Assembly (NCBI RefSeq): GCF_003012345.1
Contig: NZ_PVRV01000023.1
Coordinates: forward strand, 186,001-250,000
DNA length: 64,000 nt
DNA from: Phytohalomonas tamaricis
Lineage (GTDB): Bacteria; Pseudomonadota; Gammaproteobacteria; Pseudomonadales; Halomonadaceae
Direction: 5' to 3'
Of the stretch, positions 29,395 to 38,123 are shown piece by piece (position 1 is the stretch's first letter; the number at the start of each line of letters is the position of its first letter). The position numbers and the translations under genes are program-made. Under the pieces are notes generated by a model. The model had not been told where the DNA came from and did no database searches. It was given only the letters and a program-made list of their open reading frames with translations.

Positions 29395-31602
29395 TTATCT
29401 ATATGAATACTGGTAATTATCATAACCACCGCCATAGCGCATGCTAGCTGTACGCTCAACCGCGTTCAGTATGCATCCCCTGACTTCAATACCATTTTGC
29501 TCAAGGCGGCGCCATGCCTGCTCAATCTCTTTAGGAGGATTCTGACCAAACCGCGCAATCAGCATGGTTGTGCCTACCTGCTTGCCGACAATAGAAGCAT
29601 CGGTAACAGCTAAAACAGGTGGCGTATCAATAATAACCAAATCGTAATGCTGATCGGCCCATTCCAGTAAACGTGTAAAACGCTCACTCATGAGCAATTC
29701 TGCTGGATTAGGTGGAGCCATACCACGTGAAATATAATCTAGGCCTTCGATCCCACCACTTCTTACCACTTGCTCAACAGTCATTTTTTGAGAAAGTAAA
29801 TCACTTAAGCCTCCATCTGAAGGCCCTTGAAATGCATGATGTAGATGGCCTTTACGCATATCTCCGTCAATCACTAGAACTTTCTGTTGTGCTTGAGCAC
29901 ATACAGCAGCCAAGTTAGCAGTAACAAAGCTTTTACCGATTCCAGGACTAGGGCCGGTAATCATGATACGTGCGTTTGGAGCTTCCAGCATTGCAAAATG
30001 CAAACTTGTTCTTAGCCCACGAACGGCCTCAACAGACATGTCTGCAGGATCTCGGGCGGCCAAAATACCAATATCAACGGAAGTCCCACCGCGTTTCTGG
30101 CGAGTTCTGACTCTTTTAACTAAACGAGACTGCTCAGTTGAAAGTGGAATACTTGCATAAACTGGCATGCCCATATCTTCAAGTTGATCTGGGCTTTCAA
30201 TACCCTTATTCATCATCCCACGAATCAAGACGGTAACAATGCTAACCACTAAACCAATAATGAACGCCAAAAGCACTATTAATGTCTTTCTCGGTTTTAT
30301 TGGTGACGGTTGAACGATAGCTTTGTCAATAATCCGGACATTCCCGATGGCGCCAGCCTTTGCAATATTCATTTCTTGCATTTTATTCAAAAGCTGAACA
30401 TATATGCCTTGAGTGACATTCACGTCTCTCTGTAAGCGCAAAACCTCCTGCTGAGTTTCAGGTAAGTTATCTACTCTTTTTTGCAGCTGCTTTTTATCAT
30501 TTCTTAATTGTTGTTCCTTTTCTAGTAATGCCTGGTAAGCAGGATGATTTTTAGTAAAGCGACGAGAGAGATCTGCTTCATCGAACTTTAACTGATTTAA
30601 CTGCGAATCTATGTCAACCAGGCGACTTAAGACTGACTGCGTTTCTTGAGTTAAATCGACAGAATCCTGATTAACCCTATAATTGTTTAATTTATTTTCA
30701 GCTTCAGCAAGTTTTTGACGTACTTCGGGAGCCTGTTGTCTTAAAAACTCTAAACTCTTTTCAGCTTCAGCAGATTGCCTTTCAATATTCTGTGTCAGGT
30801 AAACCTGAGTGATTTCCCTAAGGCTATCTTCTGCCTTTTGCGGATTTGTACTGGTCAAAGTTAGATTTAAGATGCCCGTACCAGAGCGTCCTTCCTCTGT
30901 AACTGTAAACCGACTACGTAGGCTATTGATAACAGAAAGGTCAGAATGTTTAACAACAGTAAACTCAGCTCCTTTACTGGCATTTAAATCCATTACACGC
31001 ACTTCTACATTGCCGTCTCTTGACTGGGCCAGCTCTCCGACACGTCCGGTCAGTATAGTTTTATCATTTCTTAACAATTCATAAGAATCTGAACCGGTCG
31101 ATTTTAATGTAAAAGCATTACCGATCCACTCACCAGGAATAACAAAACGAGTAAGATTAACGCTCTCTCCCGCCCATACAGAAGACCACCCTTGTGCGAA
31201 ATCAGGCCGCTTAATATTGTGACGAATAATGAAGTCGCCAATAATAGGCAGTTTATTGGGCGTTACCGTTAATGGAAGATTAGCCTGATTAGCCGCTTGC
31301 CCAAGAACATATCTTGACTGCAAGATTTGGATTTCTGAAGTTGATTGGGGCTGGCCACCGCCAAATAATCCGCCAATGTCTTGTACCGGATTACCTGAAT
31401 TACGACGAGCTTCAATTTCAATCAATGAATCTGCTTGATAGACAGGCGTAGTAAGCATTGCATTGAGTAAACCTAACAGGGTGAAAAATCCTGTTATAGC
31501 AACGATTAGCCACTTGTGATCCATTAACAAACCGAACAAGCGTCCCAGATCGATCTCATCGTTCGATTCCGCAGCCTGTTTCTTTTCCATCGATGAGGCC
31601 AT
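29395..31602 (-). CDS. wzc: Polysaccharide co-polymerase / tyrosine autokinase Wzc
   Basis: About 735 residues. The N-terminal Wzz domain has a membrane segment (WLIVAITGFFTLLGLLNAML), a long periplasmic coiled coil with LRQQAPEVRQKLAEAENKLNNYR, and a second membrane segment near residue 440 (TLIVLLAFIIGLVVSIVTVLI). The cytoplasmic BY-kinase has Walker A GPSPGIGKSFVTANLA, A' VLVIDGDMRKGHLH and Walker B LVIIDTPPVLAV, and a C-terminal tyrosine cluster (YGGGYDNYQYSYR). It controls polymer length and export with Wza. The start is uncertain: ATG 31602 is used, with GTG 31626 and ATG 31590 as options. No Wzb phosphatase gene adjoins it. Confidence 0.95.
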   Translation of the reverse strand: MASSMEKKQAAESNDEIDLGRLFGLLMDHKWLIVAITGFFTLLGLLNAMLTTPVYQADSLIEIEARRNSGNPVQDIGGLFGGGQPQSTSEIQILQSRYVLGQAANQANLPLTVTPNKLPIIGDFIIRHNIKRPDFAQGWSSVWAGESVNLTRFVIPGEWIGNAFTLKSTGSDSYELLRNDKTILTGRVGELAQSRDGNVEVRVMDLNASKGAEFTVVKHSDLSVINSLRSRFTVTEEGRSGTGILNLTLTSTNPQKAEDSLREITQVYLTQNIERQSAEAEKSLEFLRQQAPEVRQKLAEAENKLNNYRVNQDSVDLTQETQSVLSRLVDIDSQLNQLKFDEADLSRRFTKNHPAYQALLEKEQQLRNDKKQLQKRVDNLPETQQEVLRLQRDVNVTQGIYVQLLNKMQEMNIAKAGAIGNVRIIDKAIVQPSPIKPRKTLIVLLAFIIGLVVSIVTVLIRGMMNKGIESPDQLEDMGMPVYASIPLSTEQSRLVKRVRTRQKRGGTSVDIGILAARDPADMSVEAVRGLRTSLHFAMLEAPNARIMITGPSPGIGKSFVTANLAAVCAQAQQKVLVIDGDMRKGHLHHAFQGPSDGGLSDLLSQKMTVEQVVRSGGIEGLDYISRGMAPPNPAELLMSERFTRLLEWADQHYDLVIIDTPPVLAVTDASIVGKQVGTTMLIARFGQNPPKEIEQAWRRLEQNGIEVRGCILNAVERTASMRYGGGYDNYQYSYR

Positions 31603-31763
31603 AGGTTTTGTCGCTCTTTTAAACACTAATTTCTGCTACCAAAAGCTGGTGGCACATGATTTCACATGAACAGCAGAATTAATAACGGTTGACCAAATCT
31701 GCTTCTTTATGCCACATCCAATGTAGCTATTTGATCAATATCAATACTGCATCATATATAACA

Positions 31764-31799
31764 CCTTATGCCTAGTTGCTTTAGTAACTAGGCATAAGG
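31764..31799 (-). terminator. Strong hairpin between wza and wzc
   Basis: CCTTATGCCTAGTT and AACTAGGCATAAGG form a perfect 14-bp stem with an 8-base loop, 20 bp after the wza stop. The following sequence on the minus strand is only moderately T-rich, so it may reduce rather than stop transcription into wzc, or protect the wza mRNA end. Confidence 0.6.
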
Positions 31800-31819
31800 C
31801 TAAAAGCGAAGCTTTCTAT

Positions 31820-32938
31820 CTATAGATCATTATAATCGTTACTTGTTCCAATAGCCTGCCGAGTAAGATTCGTAGACGGTAATAATTGGCTTATCACACG
31901 GTTCCAACGACTAATAGGCTCAGCAGTTACATAAATAATATCTTGAGGCTCCAACTCAAATTCTGTACCCAAAACAAATGCTACAGCATTCGCTGCATTT
32001 AATTGATAAACTGTGGCGAGTTTATCTTTATTCAAGGATTTTCTTATAACAAAGATCCCTGAAGCATCTGCAGTATCTTCATTGATACCACCTGCTTGGG
32101 AAAGAGCATCCGTTAAACTATAAGCATACCCGCCCATAGGGATACCGCCGGGCTGCCTTACCATCCCCATCACATATACTTTCTGCTTTCCAATATCCGG
32201 AACATGCAGAACATCGCCATTTTGCATTAACTGATTAATGCCCAATTGACCATTCTGCAACAAGTCGTAAATTGAAATAATGTGCTCTTTGCCATTGCGG
32301 GTAAGTACAACATGATGCCAATCAGCGTTTTGCGTCATACCCCCTGCTTGTGTAACAGCATCAATTAACGTCATAGGAACGTTAGTAATAGGCTGCAAGC
32401 CTGGATTTTGGACTTGCCCAGTAACATATACTTTTTGTGATTGGAAACTTGCGACGTTAACCTCAACTTGTGGTTCTGCCACAAAGTCGCCAAGAGCGCG
32501 AGTAAGAATAGCGCGAACTTCTCTAACCGTTTTCCCTAGAACCTGAACACGTCCAATATAGGGGTAGAAAATGGTGCCATCATTGTGAACAACGTTCCCA
32601 CTTTCAACTGTGCTTCGCTCACTTCCAGCAGGAATAGTCAGTTCAGGGTGGTCATACACAATAATGCTGAGAATATCACCTTTGCCTATATGATATTCAT
32701 AAGAGGCGAGGTTTTGCGCCAATGCTATAGAGGTTTGTTTAAGCTCAGAATTCTGCACTGCAGTCGTGCGGGTATGTGATTGTGACTGAACCAACCCAAA
32801 GGTGATTGGCTCCACATCCACGAGATCATCGATCGGCGGCGCAGAAGTGTCATAATCAATATCACCGCCCGGAGCAAGAACACACCCTCCGAGAGCCAAT
32901 GCGCTTCCCATTAGCGCGCAACTAAGCAATCGTTTCAT
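31820..32938 (-). CDS. wza: Outer-membrane polysaccharide export protein Wza
   Basis: A 372-residue lipoprotein. The signal peptide ends in the lipobox LALGGC. Then come the polysaccharide-export (PES) domain (YEYHIGKGDILSIIVYDHPELT, GTIFYPYIGRVQVLGKTVREV) and two SLBB domains (QKVYVTGQVQNPGLQPI; QKVYVMGMVRQPGGIPMGG), finishing with the amphipathic C-terminal helix that lines the outer-membrane pore (RWNRVISQLLPS). It forms the octameric export channel coupled to Wzc. GGAG lies upstream of the ATG at 32938, and an ops/JUMPstart element is about 43 bp before the start. This is the first gene of the minus-strand capsule operon. Confidence 0.96.
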   Translation of the reverse strand: MKRLLSCALMGSALALGGCVLAPGGDIDYDTSAPPIDDLVDVEPITFGLVQSQSHTRTTAVQNSELKQTSIALAQNLASYEYHIGKGDILSIIVYDHPELTIPAGSERSTVESGNVVHNDGTIFYPYIGRVQVLGKTVREVRAILTRALGDFVAEPQVEVNVASFQSQKVYVTGQVQNPGLQPITNVPMTLIDAVTQAGGMTQNADWHHVVLTRNGKEHIISIYDLLQNGQLGINQLMQNGDVLHVPDIGKQKVYVMGMVRQPGGIPMGGYAYSLTDALSQAGGINEDTADASGIFVIRKSLNKDKLATVYQLNAANAVAFVLGTEFELEPQDIIYVTAEPISRWNRVISQLLPSTNLTRQAIGTSNDYNDL

Positions 32939-32960
32939 CAATCCGTCCGTCTCCTAATCG

Positions 32961-32978
32961 TGAATGGTAAGCCATTCA
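32961..32978 (-). promoter_or_regulatory. Small hairpin between ops and wza
   Basis: TGAATGG and CCATTCA form a 7-bp stem with a 4-base loop just downstream of ops in the wza leader. Possible role in pausing or leader structure; inference only. Confidence 0.35.
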
Positions 32979-32980
32979 GA

Positions 32981-32992
32981 CACGCTACCGCC
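32981..32992 (-). promoter_or_regulatory. ops element (RfaH recruitment site) of a JUMPstart sequence
   Basis: The minus strand reads GGCGGTAGCGTG, preceded by GG, matching the ops core at the end of JUMPstart leaders of Gram-negative capsule, O-antigen and LPS operons. RNA polymerase pauses here and loads the NusG paralogue RfaH, which suppresses termination and helps translation across long operons. It is transcribed toward wza and precedes its start by about 43 bp. Confidence 0.9.
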
Positions 32993-33024
32993 CCAGGATT
33001 CAAGTTCGGCGTTCCCTGATGCCT

Positions 33025-33047
33025 GAAGCAGAATGTCAATCTGCTTC
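33025..33047 (-). promoter_or_regulatory. Leader stem-loop upstream of ops
   Basis: GAAGCAGA and TCTGCTTC form a perfect 8-bp stem around a 7-base loop, 33 bp upstream of ops. JUMPstart leaders of other bacteria carry similar stem-loops before ops. Confidence 0.5.
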
Positions 33048-33608
33048 GTCTGTTTTGTTAACATGACGATTGCCTTTCAATCCATGAAAGACATGCTCAC
33101 CCAGCATAAGCTCAGCCATCTCTGTGCAAAGCGAGTTTACACAAGATTTATTTAAATCAAATGCCCAATAAAGGATATTGATCAATTTCGAGTAAAATAA
33201 TGTAATTTGATAGTATCAAAGGCTACTAGAATCATGTATGCCGTTTCGCGCATCATTAGTAATTAGATATCTAATACTTCGAATCATGAAATATAACTAT
33301 TTTTATTTATTGCAATTTGCGCTAGAAAAACTTCCGCATAACTATCTGGTCAATTCCTTCGCCATAATACAGCATAAATGCATCGAGCAACTCCAAGCAT
33401 CAATAATTTAGCTTCAGCCTTGGCTGCCGGTCAAAGTGATAAAGTCTTCATAGGGATTGTAAACCTTTGAAAAAATAGACTATTCTCAAATATTTTTGTA
33501 AGCTACACACGTCTCTTTTACTTTCATCTGTATACTGGTACCGTGACTAACAGAAAAGAAATTTCATATATTTAACGGCATATCCAGTTATGCTAGGCAT
33601 TTATAACT

Positions 33609-34268
33609 ATGGCTAGGCTATTAGCTTTTTTAAGAACCCGTCACTTGTCAGTCTTGATATTTCCTTTATTAAGTGCTTGCAGTTCAACAAGTACCGCGCC
33701 ACTTGGCAGTTACGTATGGCACTTCTTCTCATCGGACACACCATCTTCTGAATATATATCCAACCACATGTCACCTTCTGTCGTAGTTAAAAGTACAGAC
33801 AATGCTAATAACTTCTATCTTTTGGCGCTTCGAAGTGCTGAAAACACCTACTGGCAAAGCAGTAAAAACACCGCATTCATGTTGCATAATGAACGGCTTG
33901 CAAGCACTGGCGGCTTTAAACATGAGTTATTGAGCACACGATATTTATATGACGGTATTCCCCCTTGGCAACGATCATTAGATGAGTTGCCCGCTTATTA
34001 TCAAGTCGAAGCTTATTATCAAGATATGCTCTACCAAGCAAGCAAGGGGAAAGCCACATTGCGCTGCAAATCCACGCCAGAGCATGTCAATTTGCCTTTA
34101 ACGAATATGTTGCTGACCCCATGCATTGAAAAAATAGAATGGGCTAATGGTGAAAATACTTATAACTATTTGTGGCGGGAACCACGCACATCACATATCC
34201 GTCAAGCAGAGGAAACCCCTTGGCCTGGAGCCCCTACATTCATATGGAAGGCAGCCAAACCATGGTGA
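33609..34268 (+). CDS. gfcB: YjbF/GfcB-family capsule lipoprotein
   Basis: A 219-residue protein with an N-terminal signal ending in a lipobox (PLLSAC, Cys about 24). The rest fits the YjbF/GfcB (YmcC) family: NNFYLLALRSAENTYWQSSKNTAFMLHNERLASTGGF and YYQVEAYYQDMLYQASKGKATLRC. E. coli GfcB belongs to the group 4 capsule operon; its exact role is unknown but it is a periplasm-facing lipoprotein. It overlaps the next gene by 7 bp and is divergent from wza. Family membership is judged from order and length as well as sequence. Confidence 0.78.
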   Translation: MARLLAFLRTRHLSVLIFPLLSACSSTSTAPLGSYVWHFFSSDTPSSEYISNHMSPSVVVKSTDNANNFYLLALRSAENTYWQSSKNTAFMLHNERLASTGGFKHELLSTRYLYDGIPPWQRSLDELPAYYQVEAYYQDMLYQASKGKATLRCKSTPEHVNLPLTNMLLTPCIEKIEWANGENTYNYLWREPRTSHIRQAEETPWPGAPTFIWKAAKPW

Positions 34269-35011
34269 TAAAGCGAACGGTCATATTAATGATGGGTATA
34301 GTGTTACTGGGCTTCCTGCCTTTAGCACACGCATATACTCTGCATGAAGCAGTAGTGAATGCTTTTGCAGAAAAAGAAGATGTATTCTGGCCTGCGGCAT
34401 TTTATCATAATGCTGAAACTGACAATGAACATATTAGTGCCGAACGCTTGGCAGCCGAATTGGACAATTTAGCCTTACAGTTTCGTATTAATGGGGAGAT
34501 TCAGTCACGTTCCGCCATTTTACAATGGCAAAAAACTGTACTTTCCTTGCAAGGCCGGCGCCGTACCGTTGCCAGGATAGATCCCGTCATGCTTCTTGCA
34601 CACCCAAGACAGAACGTCACGATTAATAACCCTGTCGTTTTCGGCATGTGTAGCCCAAGTGATTTTATAGAAATCTGGAGCAGCAAGGGTGTTGTACGAA
34701 GACCATGGCACAGCGGGATAACTACTAACGATATAAAGCAAGAATTACCGCATTCTCAGGGAATATCATCTCAATGGGTAAATTTGATCACCCCTGATGG
34801 TCATATCCAGAGGCTCGGTATTGCAGCGTGGAATAACACCTCCAAACCCCTGCCTCCAGGTGCCCGCGTGGTTTCGGAGATTTCCCTGAACATTGTTGCA
34901 GCTCACTGGTTTAATCAAGCTCTGCCACAGTGGCTGGCCACTCGTTGGCCAGGCGACCATTGCCAGTCTTGGATCTATTCACCAAATATGACGCCCTCTA
35001 ATGAAAACTAG
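34262..35011 (+). CDS. gfcC: GfcC-family capsule biosynthesis protein
   Basis: A 249-residue secreted protein. The N-terminus is a classical signal peptide (VILMMGIVLLGFLPLAHA). The remainder fits GfcC/YjbG: ISAERLAAELDNLALQF, DPVMLLAHPRQN, and a C-terminal segment with LPPGARVVSEISL. GfcC of E. coli is a periplasmic protein with two ubiquitin-like folds and a C-terminal amphipathic helix, thought to work with the export machinery. I start at the ATG 34262, just before the signal peptide, with GGAAGG upstream. It overlaps gfcB by 7 bp and gfcD by 11 bp. Confidence 0.8.
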   Translation: MVIKRTVILMMGIVLLGFLPLAHAYTLHEAVVNAFAEKEDVFWPAAFYHNAETDNEHISAERLAAELDNLALQFRINGEIQSRSAILQWQKTVLSLQGRRRTVARIDPVMLLAHPRQNVTINNPVVFGMCSPSDFIEIWSSKGVVRRPWHSGITTNDIKQELPHSQGISSQWVNLITPDGHIQRLGIAAWNNTSKPLPPGARVVSEISLNIVAAHWFNQALPQWLATRWPGDHCQSWIYSPNMTPSNEN

Positions 35012-37076
35012 GACTATCTCTTCCTTTGTGGCCGCTTGTTGTATCCCCTCCTTGGCGCATGCACAGCCTAATGTCATCCAGTCTGACTTTGGCGGCGTAG
35101 GATTACAGCAAATACCAACAGCGCGAATGGCTGCTCCTGGCGCTTTAACGTTCAATTTCAGCCGTACAGAACCATATGAGCAATATAGCGTCAGCACCCA
35201 ACCCCTCAGCTGGCTCGAGTTGGGTTTCCGATACACAAGATTAAGTGGGCCAGCAAGTGAGTTGGACGCCTTGCTGTCAGGCTATGACTATTTGAATAAC
35301 GGCATCGACGCCAAGATACTTCTGAAGGGTGAGGAACGGTATTGGCCCGCTATTGCATTGGGCTTCCGTAATCTTGGTGGCTCAAGTCTCTTTAGAAGCG
35401 AATATTTAGTTGCCAGCAAACGCTGGTACAGCTTCGACTTTTCATTAGGCATGGGCTGGGGTTATTTAGCGGGTGATGATGACATTGATAACGCTATCGA
35501 CAACCTTGAGGTCGATAGCCAAGGCACGGTCACATCCAATTCCGATTACTTTTCTACTGACCGCCTATTTAGAGGCTCGCCTGCCTTGTTCGGGGGCATC
35601 GGCTATCAAACGCCCTGGGAGCCACTGCGCTTTAGCGTAGAGTATGATGCAAACGATTATAAAAATGAGCCATTGCCATCAAACCGCGATCAAGATTCGC
35701 ATATCAATGCGGGAGCTCATTATCAGCTTACTGATAATGTAGATATGCACCTCGGCTGGGAGCGTGGCAGCACACTTATGTGGGGTGTCAGTTTGAGCAC
35801 TAATCTTTCTGGATTGCCCCAGTTCCAGAGTGATCCCCCGGCAGAGCCAGTATCAGCTTCATCTGAGCATCCTATTGAAGCAAACTGGCAAGAGACCGCA
35901 GATAAGCTTGACAGCAATGCCGGTTTCGCTGTACGCCGCATAACACGCGATGACAACACTCTGACGATTGAAGGTGAGCCTACTCGTTACCAGTCGCTAC
36001 GCAAGTCTGAAGGCCGCGCAAATAGAATTCTTCATAATCGCCTGCCTGAAAATATCGAAACATTTAGATATCGACAGACGAATCATGGGCTAGTGTTACG
36101 TGATGACGTACATAACCGAGACATGTTCGTCGATGCCGTCCAGCAAGATAGTAACTCAACGCTGTACGAACAAAGCATTTATGCGCAAACCAAGTTGGCT
36201 AAACCAACCGGTAACGTTGTATATGAGCATGAGCCAAAACGTTTCACATATGGCCTCAGCCCTGTATTGGTACAAAATGCCGGGGGTCCAGATGGCTATC
36301 TTTATCAGTTATATCTCTCTCTGGATGCCGAACTACGTACTGATAGTAACGGATGGTTCTCAGGACAGGTGGGTTGGACACTAGCGGATAATCTAGATGA
36401 CTATAATTACAGCGACAATGGAAATGTTGATCGCGTTCGCTCGCATAGAAGTGATTATCTAGATGAAAGTTCTGTTGGGCTTTATAACCTGCAATATACG
36501 CGTGTTGGCCAACTGAATGATAACTGGTTCGTCATGGGATATGGCGGCATATTGGAAATGATGTACTCAGGCGCTGGTGGTGAAATACTTTACCGCCCGC
36601 TCGATAGTATCTTCTCTTATGGGATAGATGCCAACTGGGTCAAGCAACGAGATTTTGACCAAGGTTTTGGTACGCGTGACTACGATACCTGGACCGGGCA
36701 TGCTACAGCCTATTTTGATACTGGCTATCATGATGTTCTGGCAGCCCTTAGCGTAGGCCGCTATCTGGCGAAAGACTTTGGCGCAACTATCGATCTTTCT
36801 CGTGAGTTTGCTAACGGCGTCAATATGGGATTATGGGCAACCTTCACTGATGCTGATGATGACTTCGATGAAGGCGACTTCAATCGCGGCCTATATGTTA
36901 GCCTACCCTTGGATGCATTATTTTCGGGTGCGGGCCGTCAGAAAGGAGGCTTATCTTGGCAACCCCTTACACGAGATAGTGGTGCTCGCCTAAATCGCCG
37001 TTATTCATTATATGAACTCACGCAAGAGCGTGACACTCAATATTACTGGCGCAACCCTGAAGAAAGTTACGAATAA
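35001..37076 (+). CDS. gfcD: YjbH/GfcD-family outer-membrane protein of the capsule locus
   Basis: A 691-residue exported protein with a signal peptide ending near AHAQP. SDFGGVGLQQIPTARMAAPGALTFNFSRTEPYEQYSVSTQPLSWLELGFRYT is the YjbH/GfcD signature, and the C-terminal half shows alternating aromatic strands typical of an outer-membrane beta barrel (RDYDTWTGHATAYFDTGYHDVLAALSVGRYLAKD). Homologues are needed for group 4 capsule or for YjbEFGH exopolysaccharide and are proposed to help secretion across the outer membrane. It begins inside the end of gfcC and is followed by a long hairpin. Confidence 0.88.
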   Translation: MKTRTISSFVAACCIPSLAHAQPNVIQSDFGGVGLQQIPTARMAAPGALTFNFSRTEPYEQYSVSTQPLSWLELGFRYTRLSGPASELDALLSGYDYLNNGIDAKILLKGEERYWPAIALGFRNLGGSSLFRSEYLVASKRWYSFDFSLGMGWGYLAGDDDIDNAIDNLEVDSQGTVTSNSDYFSTDRLFRGSPALFGGIGYQTPWEPLRFSVEYDANDYKNEPLPSNRDQDSHINAGAHYQLTDNVDMHLGWERGSTLMWGVSLSTNLSGLPQFQSDPPAEPVSASSEHPIEANWQETADKLDSNAGFAVRRITRDDNTLTIEGEPTRYQSLRKSEGRANRILHNRLPENIETFRYRQTNHGLVLRDDVHNRDMFVDAVQQDSNSTLYEQSIYAQTKLAKPTGNVVYEHEPKRFTYGLSPVLVQNAGGPDGYLYQLYLSLDAELRTDSNGWFSGQVGWTLADNLDDYNYSDNGNVDRVRSHRSDYLDESSVGLYNLQYTRVGQLNDNWFVMGYGGILEMMYSGAGGEILYRPLDSIFSYGIDANWVKQRDFDQGFGTRDYDTWTGHATAYFDTGYHDVLAALSVGRYLAKDFGATIDLSREFANGVNMGLWATFTDADDDFDEGDFNRGLYVSLPLDALFSGAGRQKGGLSWQPLTRDSGARLNRRYSLYELTQERDTQYYWRNPEESYE

Positions 37077-37085
37077 CGCCCTACC

Positions 37086-37125
37086 AATAGCAGCAGAGAA
37101 GCCTTTAGGCTTCTCTGCTGCTATT
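37086..37125 (+). terminator. Long perfect hairpin after gfcD
   Basis: An 18-bp perfect stem (AATAGCAGCAGAGAAGCC and its complement) closes on a four-base TTTA loop ten bases after the gfcD stop. It lacks a good T-run, so it may also work as an mRNA-stabilising 3' end. Confidence 0.75.
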
Positions 37126-37358
37126 AATCCTCAAATTAGCTCAAAGCAATTATTTATAATATGTAAATCTTGTTGTTACACTGATTTTACTTATTGAGAC
37201 TTCTCGTTAACTTGTCAGACAGGATCCAGTCAAATGGGCAAGCGATAGGTTAATCGTGACATCCAGTACTATTGTAGTCAGTAGACATCACATCATTACT
37301 AGCCATCAAAGCCAAATAATAGTCGCCATAAAAACGTATATCTAAAGAAAAATGGTTA

Positions 37359-37381
37359 AAGGGAAGCATTAAACTCCCCTT
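37359..37381 (-). terminator. Probable terminator of the mvaT-like gene
   Basis: On the minus strand AAGGGGAG and CTTCCCTT form an 8-bp stem with one G-T pair and a 7-base loop, followed by TAACCATTTTTC, 33 bp after the stop. Confidence 0.6.
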
Positions 37382-37413
37382 CTACGTCTCCCATGACAGA
37401 AAAGTGACCTGCA

Positions 37414-37800
37414 TTAATCAGCTGTGTTTTCCACCCAGCTTTCAACAGTATCGTTACCGTATTCTTCTTTCCACGTTTTTAATGTTTTATGGTTTCCACC
37501 CCGCGTTTCCACTACTTCACCAGTATGCGGGTTCTTATACACTTTCAACTTGCGCTTACGACGGCTTGATGTTGAATCAACATTAGCGTTAACTTTCTGA
37601 GGATTATCCTCCAACGCCTCTGGGTCTAACAAACCGATGACATCACTGGCTTTTTTATCATATTCACTCATTAAAGATTCGAGCTTGCCCTTAAATTCAA
37701 GCTCACTCTTTAAACGCTGATCTTGCTCTAGTTGCTGCAATTCATCACGCAACTGCTTGAGAAGCTGCTCTTTCTTCATATACTCATTAAGTAAAGACAT
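37414..37800 (-). CDS. MvaT/MvaU-family H-NS-like xenogeneic silencer
   Basis: A 128-residue nucleoid protein. It closely follows Pseudomonas MvaT: MSLLNEYMKKEQLLKQL and QDQRLKSELEFKGKLESLMSEYDK form the N-terminal coiled-coil oligomerisation domain (1-60); residues about 62-84 are a charged linker; LKVYKNPHTGEVVETRGGNHKTLKTWKEEYG (85-115) is the DNA-binding domain with the GGN 'AT-pincer' loop that inserts in the minor groove of AT-rich DNA. Such proteins silence acquired AT-rich genes. It sits between the AT-rich capsule locus and another AT-rich gap, so local silencing of the capsule genes is a reasonable inference. Confidence 0.95.
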   Translation of the reverse strand: MSLLNEYMKKEQLLKQLRDELQQLEQDQRLKSELEFKGKLESLMSEYDKKASDVIGLLDPEALEDNPQKVNANVDSTSSRRKRKLKVYKNPHTGEVVETRGGNHKTLKTWKEEYGNDTVESWVENTAD

Positions 37801-38123
37801 CTATAAACCTCATCTCGCGGTGAAAAGCAAAGATGTGTGTTTAACCATCTACTTCACACATGCACTTTTGCTTTATTCAAAAAACCTTAAATAAAACCAA
37901 TAGATTATTGGTAATAATTATTCCATTATCATGATTATAAGCTCAGCGACAGTAAAATTGATAGCTTGACCGGAATATTATATATAATATAGCCACATTA
38001 CTACCACATCCACCCGTAACAGCATTACTTTTTACATATTAATACAGTAGCTTATAAAGGCTAGCTTAATTAATATTAAAAAAGTTGTAAAAATTATATT
38101 TCCTCAGAAAATCATTTACGACG
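37801..38123. other. AT-rich gap upstream of the mvaT-like gene
   Basis: About 320 bp, strongly AT-rich, with a TATTATATATAATA palindrome near 37977-37990. No gene is supported. It should hold the mvaT-like promoter and could be bound by MvaT itself, since silencers of this kind usually autoregulate. Confidence 0.45.

Larger units (their letters stand above)
32939..33608. other. Divergent capsule control region (wza / gfcB)
   Basis: About 670 bp of AT-rich DNA with no supported gene. The minus-strand side carries a JUMPstart-like segment (hairpin 33025-33047, ops 32981-32992, small hairpin 32961-32978). The plus-strand side must hold the gfcBCD promoter; TTGAAA at 33467 with TATTTT 18 bases later is one weak candidate. 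AT-richness and intrinsic curvature would suit binding by H-NS/MvaT-type silencers. Confidence 0.55.
37077..37413. other. Intergenic region after gfcD
   Basis: About 340 bp, convergent between gfcD and the mvaT-like gene. It contains two terminators (37086-37125 and 37359-37381) and otherwise AT-rich sequence with no supported gene. Confidence 0.5.
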
